This document shows positions 15,196-23,132 of a stretch of DNA of 25,945 bases, in pieces; the first letter of the stretch is position 1; every line of letters begins with the position of its first letter. A program made the translations under genes and the position numbers. Under the pieces are notes generated by a model. It made no database searches, was not told where the DNA came from, and saw only the letters and a list, made by a program, of their open reading frames with translations. The stretch is taken from the NCBI GenBank assembly GCA_000961805.1, contig LADV01000226.1, positions 1 to 25,945 of the forward strand, written 5' to 3'. The DNA is from Peptococcaceae bacterium BRH_c23 (lineage in GTDB: Bacteria > Bacillota_B > Desulfitobacteriia > Desulfitobacteriales > Desulfitobacteriaceae).

Positions 15196-15906
15196 CTACT
15201 CAATGAGAGCATCCCATGGTTTTGCTTGTTGAAATGAATACGCCCCCTTGAAGGATGGTATACATATTGTTTTCCTCGCGATGCTTACCGTCAAACCATT
15301 CTGTTTGAGGGTTACAGCTTCAAGTTTTGAAAAATAGTCCAAAAGCGTTTCTTGATCCCCAATCGCGGTCAATTCATAAGGAATCCCCTCAGAACGGTTA
15401 ATCGGTACTTGGTTAACCAAGATCGTCGAACTACCACTCAGGACGATAGCCGTCGAGGCAACGACCCGCTGATCGTTAATACTGATTGCCTCAGCACCAG
15501 CCAACTTTAAGGTGTTAATCATCCGAGAAATGTCATCTGTCCTGAGCGGAAACAGAACCTTTTTATTCCGGTCATCAATACTTATCTGTATCCCGGGCCC
15601 CTCTACCGCTTGAGTCCCAGCGTGCATCTGTAATTGCTTCAAATGCACAAGAAGTTGAGGATCCGTTCCTACTTGTTGCCGAGCTAAGTCTAATCTCTCT
15701 GATAATTCGCGATGGGTTTTCTGAAGTTGAGCATTTTGCTCTTGAGAATTTGACAGCACAGCTTTCATCTGAATCATACGTTGCGCACTAATCTGCTCAG
15801 CAGCGGATACATTCTTTTGAGTCTGAACCTGAAGAGATATTAAAAAACCTAAGGCGATTGCCACCATGGTGACAGGCAAGGCTAAGTTTCTTTTCCAACG
15901 CTTCAT
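15196..15906 (-). CDS. DUF881 membrane-anchored protein (second of tandem pair)
   Basis: The 236-residue protein has a short basic N-terminus and one membrane helix (about residues 8-27). A coiled-coil-like stretch (about 35-85) and an extracytoplasmic DUF881 domain follow. The domain signatures are GPGIQISIDD, LKLAGAEAISINDQRVVASTAI and YELTAIGDQETL. DUF881 proteins (YlxW/YlxX in Bacillus) lie near cell-division genes, but their function is not established. The gene overlaps its upstream paralogue by 1 nt (TAATG), with AAGGAGGG as ribosome binding site. The HD-fol genes follow 29 bp later, so all six genes may form one transcript. Confidence 0.85.
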   Translation of the reverse strand: MKRWKRNLALPVTMVAIALGFLISLQVQTQKNVSAAEQISAQRMIQMKAVLSNSQEQNAQLQKTHRELSERLDLARQQVGTDPQLLVHLKQLQMHAGTQAVEGPGIQISIDDRNKKVLFPLRTDDISRMINTLKLAGAEAISINDQRVVASTAIVLSGSSTILVNQVPINRSEGIPYELTAIGDQETLLDYFSKLEAVTLKQNGLTVSIARKTICIPSFKGAYSFQQAKPWDALIE

Positions 15907-16616
15907 TAAGATCCCTCCTTAAGAGGTTCAGCATACTGATAATCTCTAAGTTTTCCTGCCGGAATTGTGACGTCATTTATTACCTCTAGTTTACGGGTAA
16001 TTCCATATAACTCTTGAAACTCACCCAGTCTATCCCAACCATAAAACTTAAGAGCTGCCGATAAATTGTATGAATCACCAATCGCACCAATCACATAAGG
16101 AGGCATTTGACGGGTCCCATTGATCTGGATAAAAGCCCCTCCGCAAAACACTTCCGTAAATGTCGTTACACGTTGACCATTGATTGCAATAGCTTCTGCC
16201 CCACCATTCCATAGAGCGTTTAAAATCTCTCGAATGTATTGTTCATGAATAAGATAGATATTAGGATCTTCATCTCCGGTGGCAACGCGTGTTGAATCAT
16301 CGAGAGTAATCCTTATTCCTTGACCAGTAAGTGCCACTAACCCTGCATTCATTCTAGCTTCTTGAACTTGTTGATTTAGCAAGGCGGAGGCACTTTGACC
16401 CTGGGCATATTTCAACAATTCTTGCTGTATCTTCTCATTCTCAGTGGAGAGTTGTTGATTTTCTTGTTCCGTTTTAATTAGGCTAGGCACAGCCGTTTCC
16501 TGAAGTGACACCTGACTGCCCGCAACTCCCTGTGCCTTAATCAAAATTATGAAAAGAAATCCCAGTAAAACAGAGGCCAAACCTAATAGAGCGCGTTCTT
16601 TTTTATCTAAATACAC
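15906..16616 (-). CDS. DUF881 membrane-anchored protein (first of tandem pair)
   Basis: This is also 236 residues, with the same plan: a short N-terminus (MYLDKKER), one membrane helix at about 9-28, and a Gln/Glu-rich coiled coil at about 45-85. The DUF881 domain follows, with TGQGIRITLDD, LWNGGAEAIAINGQRVT and PPYVIGAIGD. The start is GTG at 16616, preceded by GGAGGTG. The two proteins share the domain core but are clearly diverged, so the duplication is old. It is the first gene of the DUF881-DUF881-HD-fol series. I could not find a good promoter in the 147 bp before it, although the ndk terminator implies one. Confidence 0.85.
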   Translation of the reverse strand: MYLDKKERALLGLASVLLGFLFIILIKAQGVAGSQVSLQETAVPSLIKTEQENQQLSTENEKIQQELLKYAQGQSASALLNQQVQEARMNAGLVALTGQGIRITLDDSTRVATGDEDPNIYLIHEQYIREILNALWNGGAEAIAINGQRVTTFTEVFCGGAFIQINGTRQMPPYVIGAIGDSYNLSAALKFYGWDRLGEFQELYGITRKLEVINDVTIPAGKLRDYQYAEPLKEGS

Positions 16617-16662
16617 TTATCACACCTCCATACCCATATCGTAGCGGCCGCTTCATTCATAA

Positions 16663-16679
16663 AGTGAACTCGTTCAGTT
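16663..16679 (-). repeat. Inverted copy of TGAACGAGTTCACT (left of ndk)
   Basis: AGTGAACTCGTTCAGTT here is the inverted form of the sequence at 17346-17362, with 14 identical consecutive bases. The core TGAACGAGTTCA is itself nearly palindromic. The two copies flank ndk. Confidence 0.55.
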
Positions 16680-16763
16680 ATAGTTGAACATGGAACACTA
16701 CTTACTGGGAGTCTTAAACGTGGATATCTTAACCCCGTAATGAATATTATTATTTAGTTTAAT

Positions 16764-16792
16764 AAAGGGACACCCATGCGGGCGTCCCTTTT
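16764..16792 (-). terminator. Terminator after ndk
   Basis: On the minus strand AAAAGGGACGCCC and GGGTGTCCCTTT pair around GCAT and run into TTTATT. It begins 2 bp after the ndk stop codon and separates ftsH-ndk from the DUF881/fol operon. Confidence 0.88.
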
Positions 16793-16793
16793 C

Positions 16794-17243
16794 TTATTCA
16801 CTCAGCCATTCGTCGCCCGCTTTTTGATAATCTAGGAGTTCCTCGGGTTTAAAATAAAGCGCTATCTCGCGTTCTGCACTTGTAAGCGAGTCTGAGCCGT
16901 GAATGATATTCCGACTAATATCCATCCCATACATCCCCCGAATAGAGCCTGGATTGGCATTCGCTGGATTTGTAGATCCCATTAGTTCGCGAGCCAGCAA
17001 CACCCCGTTTTTCCCTTGCCATACCATCGCGACGACCGGAGAGGACATAATATAGCTGACCGTCGGTTCAAAGAACCCCTTGCCTCGATGTTCTGCATAA
17101 TGTGCTTCAGCAAGGGCACGATCCACTTGAATCAACTTCATGCCGGCGAGTTTTAACCCCTTCTTCTCAAAACGGGCAATCACCACACCCACTAAACCCC
17201 TCTGAACTGCATCTGGTTTCAGCATAATGAATGTACGTTCCAT
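16794..17243 (-). CDS. ndk: Nucleoside diphosphate kinase
   Basis: Ndk equilibrates nucleoside tri- and diphosphates through a phosphohistidine intermediate. The 149-residue protein has the N-terminal MLKPDAVQRG, AEHRGKGFFEP, and the active-site segment RNIIHGSDS with His115, the same number as in Bacillus. STNPANANPGSIRG is the nucleotide-binding loop. I use the ATG at 17243, which gives the standard family length and has GGGGAG upstream; the frame extends to a TTG at 17261. It follows ftsH by 117 bp containing a hairpin, and ends at a strong terminator. Confidence 0.97.
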   Translation of the reverse strand: MERTFIMLKPDAVQRGLVGVVIARFEKKGLKLAGMKLIQVDRALAEAHYAEHRGKGFFEPTVSYIMSSPVVAMVWQGKNGVLLARELMGSTNPANANPGSIRGMYGMDISRNIIHGSDSLTSAEREIALYFKPEELLDYQKAGDEWLSE

Positions 17244-17291
17244 CTCAGATTCTCCCCTCAAAGTGATCTAACCTGAATCTTATCTAGTAAG

Positions 17292-17317
17292 ACTCCCACT
17301 TCTATATGAGTGGGAGT
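17292..17317. repeat. Hairpin between ftsH and ndk (CCCACTTCTA type)
   Basis: Arms ACTCCCACT (292-300) and AGTGGGAGT (309-317) pair perfectly around an 8-nt loop. No U tract follows on either strand. Read on the plus strand it contains CCCACTTCTA, which the hairpin at 4138-4165 contains on the minus strand, so the two look related but inverted. Confidence 0.55.
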
Positions 17318-17345
17318 GGTACACTGTACTCTGCTTCTCGACTTT

Positions 17346-17362
17346 AGTTGAACGAGTTCACT
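17346..17362 (+). repeat. Copy of TGAACGAGTTCACT overlapping the ftsH stop codon (right of ndk)
   Basis: AGTTGAACGAGTTCACT shares 14 consecutive bases with the inverted sequence at 16663-16679. It covers the last bases of the ftsH TAG. Function unknown. Confidence 0.55.
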
Positions 17363-19301
17363 ATTTTTTATCTAACTCAATGTCCACTGTTTGACTTGGC
17401 AAGTCTGAATCCTGGGAACCACTTTTTTCAGCGATTTCTAGCGGACTACCCTTTTCTAAACTTATAGAAACTTCGCGACCTTCGACTGCCTCCACATTAA
17501 CCACAAACTTTTCCATCAGAGCTGCAAAATCTTTAACATCCAGGGTTTCTTTCTCCATCAACGCCTCAGCAATGGCGTGTAATTTATCAATATTTTGCTG
17601 TATGAGATTCTGAGCATTCTGGTAGCACTCATCAATAATGCGGCGTGCTTCCTTGTCAATCGAGTAGGCCACTGCGTCACTATAACTACGATCACGAGAA
17701 ATATCTCTGCCCAGGAAGACTTGCTCTTCTTTGTGACCAAAGGTTAGAGGGCCCAGTTCTTCGGACATGCCCAGCTCTGTGATCATTTTCCGAACTATCC
17801 CCGTCGCCCGCTCCAAGTCATTAGAGGCACCTGTACTAATTTCATGAAGTACTAAAGCCTCAGACACTCGCCCGCCTAGCAGCATGGTTACCTGATCCAA
17901 CAGTTGGGATTTGGTCATATAATTGCGATCTTCTTTCGGCAAAAGAAGAGTATATCCCCCTGCCCTTCCACGCGGGATAATTGATACCTTGTGTAAGGGA
18001 TCCGTATGAGCGAGAAGCTCTCCGAGTAAGGCATGCCCCGCTTCATGATACGAAACTAGTTTCCGTTCAAAGGGACTTATCACTCGACTCTTTTTCTCCG
18101 GTCCTGCGATAACTCGTTCAATCGAATCTTCTAACGCCTGCTGTCTAATTTGAGTTTCATTCCGACGAGCAGAGAGAAGTGCCGCCTCGTTCAGCAAGTT
18201 GGACAAGTCTGCGCCTGTAAAACCAGAGGTTTGTCGAGCAATCACTTGAAGATCTACATCCGTTGTCATTGGCTTGCCCTTGGCATGGACTTTTAAAATC
18301 TCTTCGCGCCCTTTAACATCTGGAACATCCACCACAACTTGGCGATCAAAACGACCTGGCCGTAAAAGCGCGGGATCAAGGACATCTGCCCTATTCGTAG
18401 CCGCGATAATAATAACACCATCGTTCCCGTTGAATCCATCCATCTCTACAAGAAGTTGATTAAGGGTTTGTTCCCGTTCATCATGCCCCCCACCTAAACC
18501 AGCTCCCCGTTGCCGGCCAACAGCGTCAATCTCATCAATAAATACGATACAAGGGGCGTTTTTCTTGGCTTGTTCAAACAAATCTCGAACTCGTGAAGCT
18601 CCAACTCCTACGAACATCTCCACAAAATCCGAGCCACTGATGCTGAAGAATGGTACGCCTGCTTCTCCAGAGACAGCACGAGCAAGGAGGGTTTTACCAG
18701 TTCCAGGAGGGCCAAACAATAAAACTCCGGTAGGAATCTTCGCCCCTAGTTCATGAAACTTCTTCGGTTGCTTCAAGAATTCAACGACTTCCTCAAGCTC
18801 CTCTTTAACCTCATCTGCTCCGGCAACATCGGCAAATGTCACCTTTTTCTTGTCTTCCCCGACAAGACGGGCTTTACTTTTCCCAAACTGCATTACCCGG
18901 TTTCCACCACCCTGGCTTTGTTGCATCATGAAGAAGAACAAACCAACAATGATGATAATGGGGAGCATTGTGGTTAGAAGTCCGACCCACCACGGAGACT
19001 TAGGGGGTGGTTCAACGACAAAGTTAATGCCGCGGGAATATAAATCTGTTGCAAGTTGTTGATCATTGGCCAGGCCAACTACCTCGTGCTTTTTATCGTC
19101 CTTCATTGTGACTGTGTACTTTGTAGAATTATCTTCTACGACACCGACGACACTTTTAACCTGATCCTCGACAACTGCCTTTTTAAAAGCGTTATAATCC
19201 ATTCCAATCTCTTTGCTAACGGGAGGGGTCGACCATTTAATTAACATAATCGCCATGAGAATTATTAGAAGATAAATTGCCGCATTCTTAAAGACCTTCA
19301 A
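17361..19301 (-). CDS. ftsH: ATP-dependent zinc metalloprotease FtsH
   Basis: FtsH is a membrane-bound hexameric AAA protease that degrades misfolded membrane proteins and regulators. In sporulating Firmicutes it also affects sporulation entry. The 646-residue protein has membrane helix 1 at about 6-22, an extracytoplasmic domain, and helix 2 at about 107-126. The AAA module has Walker A GPPGTGKT (197-204) and Walker B IVFIDEID (252-259). The [11 protein letters not shown] pore-loop region and the RPGRFDRQ second-region-of-homology motif are present. Zinc protease HEAGH is at 419-423. The start is TTG at 19301, with AGGAGG 7 nt upstream. Its promoter overlaps the tilS end. hpt, often between tilS and ftsH, is absent. 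Confidence 0.97.
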   Translation of the reverse strand: MKVFKNAAIYLLIILMAIMLIKWSTPPVSKEIGMDYNAFKKAVVEDQVKSVVGVVEDNSTKYTVTMKDDKKHEVVGLANDQQLATDLYSRGINFVVEPPPKSPWWVGLLTTMLPIIIIVGLFFFMMQQSQGGGNRVMQFGKSKARLVGEDKKKVTFADVAGADEVKEELEEVVEFLKQPKKFHELGAKIPTGVLLFGPPGTGKTLLARAVSGEAGVPFFSISGSDFVEMFVGVGASRVRDLFEQAKKNAPCIVFIDEIDAVGRQRGAGLGGGHDEREQTLNQLLVEMDGFNGNDGVIIIAATNRADVLDPALLRPGRFDRQVVVDVPDVKGREEILKVHAKGKPMTTDVDLQVIARQTSGFTGADLSNLLNEAALLSARRNETQIRQQALEDSIERVIAGPEKKSRVISPFERKLVSYHEAGHALLGELLAHTDPLHKVSIIPRGRAGGYTLLLPKEDRNYMTKSQLLDQVTMLLGGRVSEALVLHEISTGASNDLERATGIVRKMITELGMSEELGPLTFGHKEEQVFLGRDISRDRSYSDAVAYSIDKEARRIIDECYQNAQNLIQQNIDKLHAIAEALMEKETLDVKDFAALMEKFVVNVEAVEGREVSISLEKGSPLEIAEKSGSQDSDLPSQTVDIELDKK

Positions 19302-19355
19302 ATATGGTCCTCCTCTCTAGTTAGGAAACTGCCTCATTACAAAGCAATTCCTCAT

Positions 19356-19384
19356 ATTATACCATGCAGTATTAGGTTTTACAA
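19356..19384 (-). promoter_or_regulatory. ftsH promoter
   Basis: On the minus strand TTGTAA (19379-19384), a 17-bp spacer and a perfect TATAAT (19356-19361) occur with an extended -10 TGG. The -35 overlaps the tilS stop codon. It lies 55 bp before the ftsH TTG start. Confidence 0.75.
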
Positions 19385-20803
19385 TGAATTCAAATTAGAC
19401 TCGCACTTGTGTTTGAAAATACAGTAAGCCTTTTTCCCTTCGTTTCCAAGGCGGTAAAGGTCGCTCTGACGAACACCAGGAATCCAAAGCACTTCTGTTC
19501 CGCAAGCAATCAGTGGCATATGATTTCTTGCTTCGACAGAAATATTTTCTTCTTGAAAAACCTTTTTGAGGGACTTATGCCCTACACCCTGAAACCACAT
19601 TTTGTCTCCCTGGCAACGTGTACGACATACCAGTTGTACCGGTAGCTGGGCTAAGCGGTCATGGTCAAAAACTGCTACTATATCCCCCAAACTTTGTGAA
19701 TCATCCTTCATGGGTTTAGGACTCCAGTCCTTCAATAATCCAATATTCATGTTCAAATTAGGAATTTCTGCCCACTGCCCCAGAACTATAGGTATCTCTG
19801 GAAACACAACCTCATCTTGCTGTACAGATATTGCAGGTCCTTTAAACCAAATACCCTCAGCCGTGATTTTTATCGTCATACCCGGTATGTCCTGCATCCA
19901 ACCGATCTTTCCCAGGGAATCCATAATTTTTGCAACATAGGAGTATCCCAACCCTCGGGGTTCATGCGCGACCAATGTGGCCGCTCTGCGTAACAGGCGA
20001 GACAGTATGGCAGGCGGTTCAGCAAAGACCTCACGGCTTAAGCCGATGGCATCCTGGGAATCTCTGAAATGGTACTTTTCCCAGAAAAGGTCGACTTGCT
20101 GAGTTAGATAGTCTTCATCCCAACGAAGAAGCTCTCCTGTACGACCAAGGGCCTCCTGAATTCGAGGGTTGTAATTCCTCTCTAACTCAGGTATCAACTC
20201 CAACCGGATTTGATTACGTACGTAAATAGGGTCTTGATTTGACCGGTCGAGCGCAAAAGGCACTGCCTCTTGCTCACAGTAATTCAGAATATCGGCTTTT
20301 GTAAACGATAGCAAAGGGCGTATGATCGAGTCTTTAGTCGGATATATTCCAGCCAAGCCGGCAGTTCCACTTCCTCGAAGTAATCGATAAAGTATAGTTT
20401 CAGCTTGATCCCCAAGATGATGCGCCGTTGCCAAAAGTGAGCAACCTTCTCTGAGCATATCCTCTTTCCAACGGGCGTAACGCCATTCTCGCGCCGCTTC
20501 TTGGAATGATTGACCCATGGTTTTAGCAAATCCTTTGGCATCAAAACGGTGAATTAGACAGGGGATTCCCCACTTGGCTGCCATCTGTTGAACAAGGTGC
20601 AACTCGGAATCTGACTCTTTCCGAACACCATGATGAACATGTGTTAACACTAAGGAAATTCTTTTTGCCTCATCCTCTTGTACATATCTCCAAAGAATAT
20701 GACATAGAGCCATTGAATCCGGACCACCAGATACTGCGACCATAACTTTAGTTTTGGGATCGATCAATTGAGGTAATATGTGAGTGCGTAGTTTTTCGTA
20801 CAT
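19379..20803 (-). CDS. tilS: tRNA(Ile)-lysidine synthase
   Basis: TilS attaches lysine to C34 of the CAU-anticodon tRNA-Ile, changing its specificity from Met to Ile; it is essential in most bacteria. The 474-residue protein has the N-type ATP-pyrophosphatase loop SGGPDS (25-30), then HVHHGVRKESD, and TAHHLGDQAETILYRLLRG with the conserved HH-GDQ. IYPTKDSIIRPLL and DRSNQDPIYVRNQIR follow. A C-terminal TilS domain (about 380-474) contains RTRCQGDKMWFQG. I chose the ATG at 20803: AGGGGA lies 8 nt upstream and the length matches Bacillus TilS. The open frame extends to a TTG at 20839. It has its own promoter and leader after the fhs terminator. Confidence 0.96.
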   Translation of the reverse strand: MYEKLRTHILPQLIDPKTKVMVAVSGGPDSMALCHILWRYVQEDEAKRISLVLTHVHHGVRKESDSELHLVQQMAAKWGIPCLIHRFDAKGFAKTMGQSFQEAAREWRYARWKEDMLREGCSLLATAHHLGDQAETILYRLLRGSGTAGLAGIYPTKDSIIRPLLSFTKADILNYCEQEAVPFALDRSNQDPIYVRNQIRLELIPELERNYNPRIQEALGRTGELLRWDEDYLTQQVDLFWEKYHFRDSQDAIGLSREVFAEPPAILSRLLRRAATLVAHEPRGLGYSYVAKIMDSLGKIGWMQDIPGMTIKITAEGIWFKGPAISVQQDEVVFPEIPIVLGQWAEIPNLNMNIGLLKDWSPKPMKDDSQSLGDIVAVFDHDRLAQLPVQLVCRTRCQGDKMWFQGVGHKSLKKVFQEENISVEARNHMPLIACGTEVLWIPGVRQSDLYRLGNEGKKAYCIFKHKCESNLNSL

Positions 20804-20950
20804 ACCTTCAATCCCCTTTACGAAACAAGCATCAGCCAATAAAGATTCAAATCCCTATTAATCCAAATACATTGGCCTGCTTAAGCTATGGTTATGGTTG
20901 TAGTTATAGCTTCTACGAAAAATTAAAATTTCAAACCTATTTTCCTTAAC

Positions 20951-20980
20951 TATTCTAACACTTTAAATTGATCACTAGCA
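20951..20980 (-). promoter_or_regulatory. Likely tilS promoter
   Basis: On the minus strand TTGCTA (20975-20980), an 18-bp spacer and TAGAAT (20951-20956) occur with an extended -10 TGT. The leader to the tilS start would be about 140 nt. Confidence 0.5.
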
Positions 20981-21017
20981 ATAGTAGGGTTAATTCATAT
21001 ATCGCCTCAACTAGAAT

Positions 21018-21046
21018 AAAAAAAGGGCCCGATTTCTCAAGGCCCT
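21018..21046 (-). terminator. Intrinsic terminator of fhs
   Basis: On the minus strand AGGGCC and GGGCCCT pair around about 10 nt and are followed by seven T. It lies about 60 bp after the fhs stop. Confidence 0.88.
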
Positions 21047-21070
21047 AAAAATATTTGGTCTAAGAACCAT

Positions 21071-21101
21071 TGTAGAGGCAATTCATGGAATTGCCTCTAC
21101 A
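21071..21101. repeat. 31-bp palindrome behind fhs (dispersed-repeat type)
   Basis: TGTAGAGGCAATTC and its exact complement enclose ATG: 14-bp stem, 3-nt loop. It starts 6 bp after the fhs stop. It has no U tract and a separate terminator follows, so it is not needed for termination. Its shape (TGTAG-purine-rich-GGC-ATTCATGAAT) recalls dispersed palindromic repeats I have seen in other bacterial genomes. Confidence 0.65.
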
Positions 21102-21106
21102 AAATC

Positions 21107-22867
21107 TTAGAATAAGCCGCTAACTTTACCAGTCTTGGTGTCAACGTCAATTCTTCTGTAAGCGGGGTCTGAACTTGTACCAGGCATCAAACTGATTGTT
21201 CCGGCCATCGGGCAAAGGAATTTCGCTCCACCATAGACTAAGATATCACGGATCGGTAATCTCCAGCCTGTTGGCACACCTTTTAGAGTGGGATCGTGGG
21301 ATAGGCTCAAATGGGTTTTAACCATCATAGTGGAGAAGTCGGCATAATAGGGATCTGATTCAAATTTCTTAGCCTTTGCTTCTGCTTCTGGTGACCAATC
21401 TACGCCGTCTGCCCCGTAAACTTCTTTAGCGATAAGCTCAACGCGTTCACGCAGTGGCATTTCTAATGGATAGAGGCATTTGAATTGGGATTCTTCTGTG
21501 CAAGCATCCATAACTGTATCTGCTAATTCTAAAGCACCATCTCCACCGCTGAGCCAGTGATCAGAATGAGCACAACGAGCTCCTGCAGCCCTGACAATTT
21601 TCTTAATCAAGTCAATTTCTGCTTGGGTGTCTGTGTAGAAACCGTTAATGCAGACAACTGGAACAATTCCAGATTTTTTAATAATTCCAAGATGGTGAAG
21701 CAGGTTAGCGCAGCCTTTTTCAACCAGTTCGAGATTTTCTTGGGTATACTCTGCCGGTAATGGACGACCCGGTACGACTGCAGGTCCGCCGCCATGCATT
21801 TTAAGAGCACGAATAGTTGCTACGAGAACGGAAACATCTGGTTTTAAGCCGCCCAAGCGAGCTTTAACGTTCCAGAATTTCTCAAATCCAATATCTGCTG
21901 CAAATCCGCTTTCCGTAACATGATAATCAAACATTTTGAGACCAACGCGGTCCGCAATAATGGAAGATTGCCCGATAGCAATATTAGCAAACGGACCAGC
22001 ATGAACCATGACAGGTTGACCTTCAGCTGTGTAACAAATGGTTGGATTAATCGTGTTACGCATCCAGGCGGTCATTGCGCCATCGACTTCTAAGTCCTTA
22101 GAGGTAACAGGTTGGCCGGTTTTACTATAAGCAACGATAATTTTGCCAATTCGCTCTCTAAGATCCGGAAGATCTTTAGCGACGGCCAAAATTGCCATTA
22201 ACTCTGATCCAACAGCAATCCCGAATTTAGATGTCATTTGGAAGCCATCTTTTTTACCGCCAATACCAATGATAATATTTCTCAGGCCTTGAGCTGCATA
22301 ATCGATTACCCAGCCCATTTCAACATTCTTAGGATCGATGTCCAAGCGTTTCAAGCCACGCTTTGCAAGCTCTTCATCCGTATAGTTTGCTTCATGCTGC
22401 ATCCGGGCATTCAGTGCAACCATGCAAAGATTGTGAGCGTTCATAATGTCATTAATGTCCCCTGTGAGTCCTAAAGAAAATTCAGTCATCGGAATCAACA
22501 GAGCGTTTCCACCACCAGCTGCAGTACCTTTAATATTCATCGTAGGTCCGCCGGACGGTTGCCGAACTGCGCCACCAACGTTCTTGCCTCTCTTAGCGAG
22601 TCCTTCGATAAGCCCCAGAGTCGTCGTAGTTTTCCCTTCACCAAGTGGCGTTGGAGTAATAGCTGTTACTTCGATATATTTGCCATCGGGTTTATCTCCA
22701 AGGCGCTCCATCATTTTCAGAAAGTCTACTTTTGGTGTTTTTCCGTAGGGGATAATTTCCTCTTTCCTGAGTGACAACGTTTCAATTAATTGTTCAACAG
22801 TAGGCATGTTTTTTTCGGCCTCTTCGGCAATCTGCCAGTCCTTAAGTTTTGTAGCATCCCAAGCCAT
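21107..22867 (-). CDS. fhs: Formate-tetrahydrofolate ligase, divergent form
   Basis: Fhs makes 10-formyl-THF from formate, THF and ATP; it is the entry to one-carbon metabolism and the methyl branch of the Wood-Ljungdahl pathway. The 586-residue protein has P-loop [13 protein letters not shown] (71-83). The conserved RALKMHGG and GPFANIA-x-G-x-x-SIIA segments are also present. It is about 30 residues longer than the usual 555-560, through extra residues at the N-terminus, near 155-175 and near the [10 protein letters not shown] segment. Several signatures differ: REPSLGP is RQPSGGP, HFTGD is GLTGD (Gly133 for the usual His) and MAKTQYS is MVKTHLS. AAGGGAG precedes the ATG. It has its own terminator. 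Homology is certain; activity is likely but less sure. Confidence 0.92.
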   Translation of the reverse strand: MAWDATKLKDWQIAEEAEKNMPTVEQLIETLSLRKEEIIPYGKTPKVDFLKMMERLGDKPDGKYIEVTAITPTPLGEGKTTTTLGLIEGLAKRGKNVGGAVRQPSGGPTMNIKGTAAGGGNALLIPMTEFSLGLTGDINDIMNAHNLCMVALNARMQHEANYTDEELAKRGLKRLDIDPKNVEMGWVIDYAAQGLRNIIIGIGGKKDGFQMTSKFGIAVGSELMAILAVAKDLPDLRERIGKIIVAYSKTGQPVTSKDLEVDGAMTAWMRNTINPTICYTAEGQPVMVHAGPFANIAIGQSSIIADRVGLKMFDYHVTESGFAADIGFEKFWNVKARLGGLKPDVSVLVATIRALKMHGGGPAVVPGRPLPAEYTQENLELVEKGCANLLHHLGIIKKSGIVPVVCINGFYTDTQAEIDLIKKIVRAAGARCAHSDHWLSGGDGALELADTVMDACTEESQFKCLYPLEMPLRERVELIAKEVYGADGVDWSPEAEAKAKKFESDPYYADFSTMMVKTHLSLSHDPTLKGVPTGWRLPIRDILVYGGAKFLCPMAGTISLMPGTSSDPAYRRIDVDTKTGKVSGLF

Positions 22868-22905
22868 TTTTTAATCCGCTCCCTTAAATTAATTTGATTG
22901 GCTCC

Positions 22906-22911
22906 ATTATA
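22906..22911 (-). promoter_or_regulatory. Possible fhs promoter -10 element
   Basis: A perfect TATAAT lies 39 bp before the fhs start on the minus strand. The -35 region is poor (GCTGCA at 17 bp), so an activator may be needed or the match may be chance. A nested hairpin (CTCAG-CTAAG...CTTAG-CTGAG) lies just upstream of it. Confidence 0.4.
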
Positions 22912-23055
22912 GCCAGAATTTAAAACTCTGCAGCACCCTCAGTCTAAGGTTTTAAACTTAGGATTCTGAGTAGTTCCAATAAGACATAATTGTTTGATTC
23001 GACACATATTTCTGTTATCCTGCTAGCAAGTAAATTTATCCAGCAGATCCTCATG

Positions 23056-23089
23056 GTAATCAGGTGGAGTCAAAACTCCACCTGATTAC
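23056..23089. repeat. Hairpin with CAGGTGGAGT core (copy 2), after spoIIE
   Basis: GTAATCAGGTGGAGT (23056-23070) and its exact complement (23075-23089) form a 15-bp stem with a 4-nt loop. It starts 44 bp after the spoIIE stop and probably marks the 3' end of that transcript, though no U tract follows on the minus strand. The 10-bp core is the same as in the hairpin at 531-574. Confidence 0.65.
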
Positions 23090-23132
23090 GTGTTTCCTAT
23101 TATCATCCCCTCGTTTTCCTTAAAAATACGCC

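Larger units (their letters stand above)
20804..21106. other. Intergenic region between fhs and tilS
   Basis: This 300-bp stretch holds a palindrome (21071-21101), the fhs terminator (21018-21046) and the likely tilS promoter (20951-20980). The tilS leader has a hairpin with arms AAGCTAT/ATAGCTT (20883-20912). No gene is apparent; in particular no hpt remnant was recognised. Confidence 0.6.

Noticed and set aside
16663..16679. SOS (LexA) box from GAAC...GTTC
   Set aside because: The Firmicutes LexA site needs four bases between GAAC and GTTC; here there are two.
16617..16763. THF riboswitch before the DUF881/folate operon
   Set aside because: No match to the THF riboswitch core was seen; the stretch shows only the inverted repeat copy.
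22446..22748. 100-codon open frame on the plus strand opposite fhs
   Set aside because: It lies fully inside the strongly supported fhs gene on the other strand, has no recognisable motif or ribosome binding site, and reflects the codon bias of fhs.
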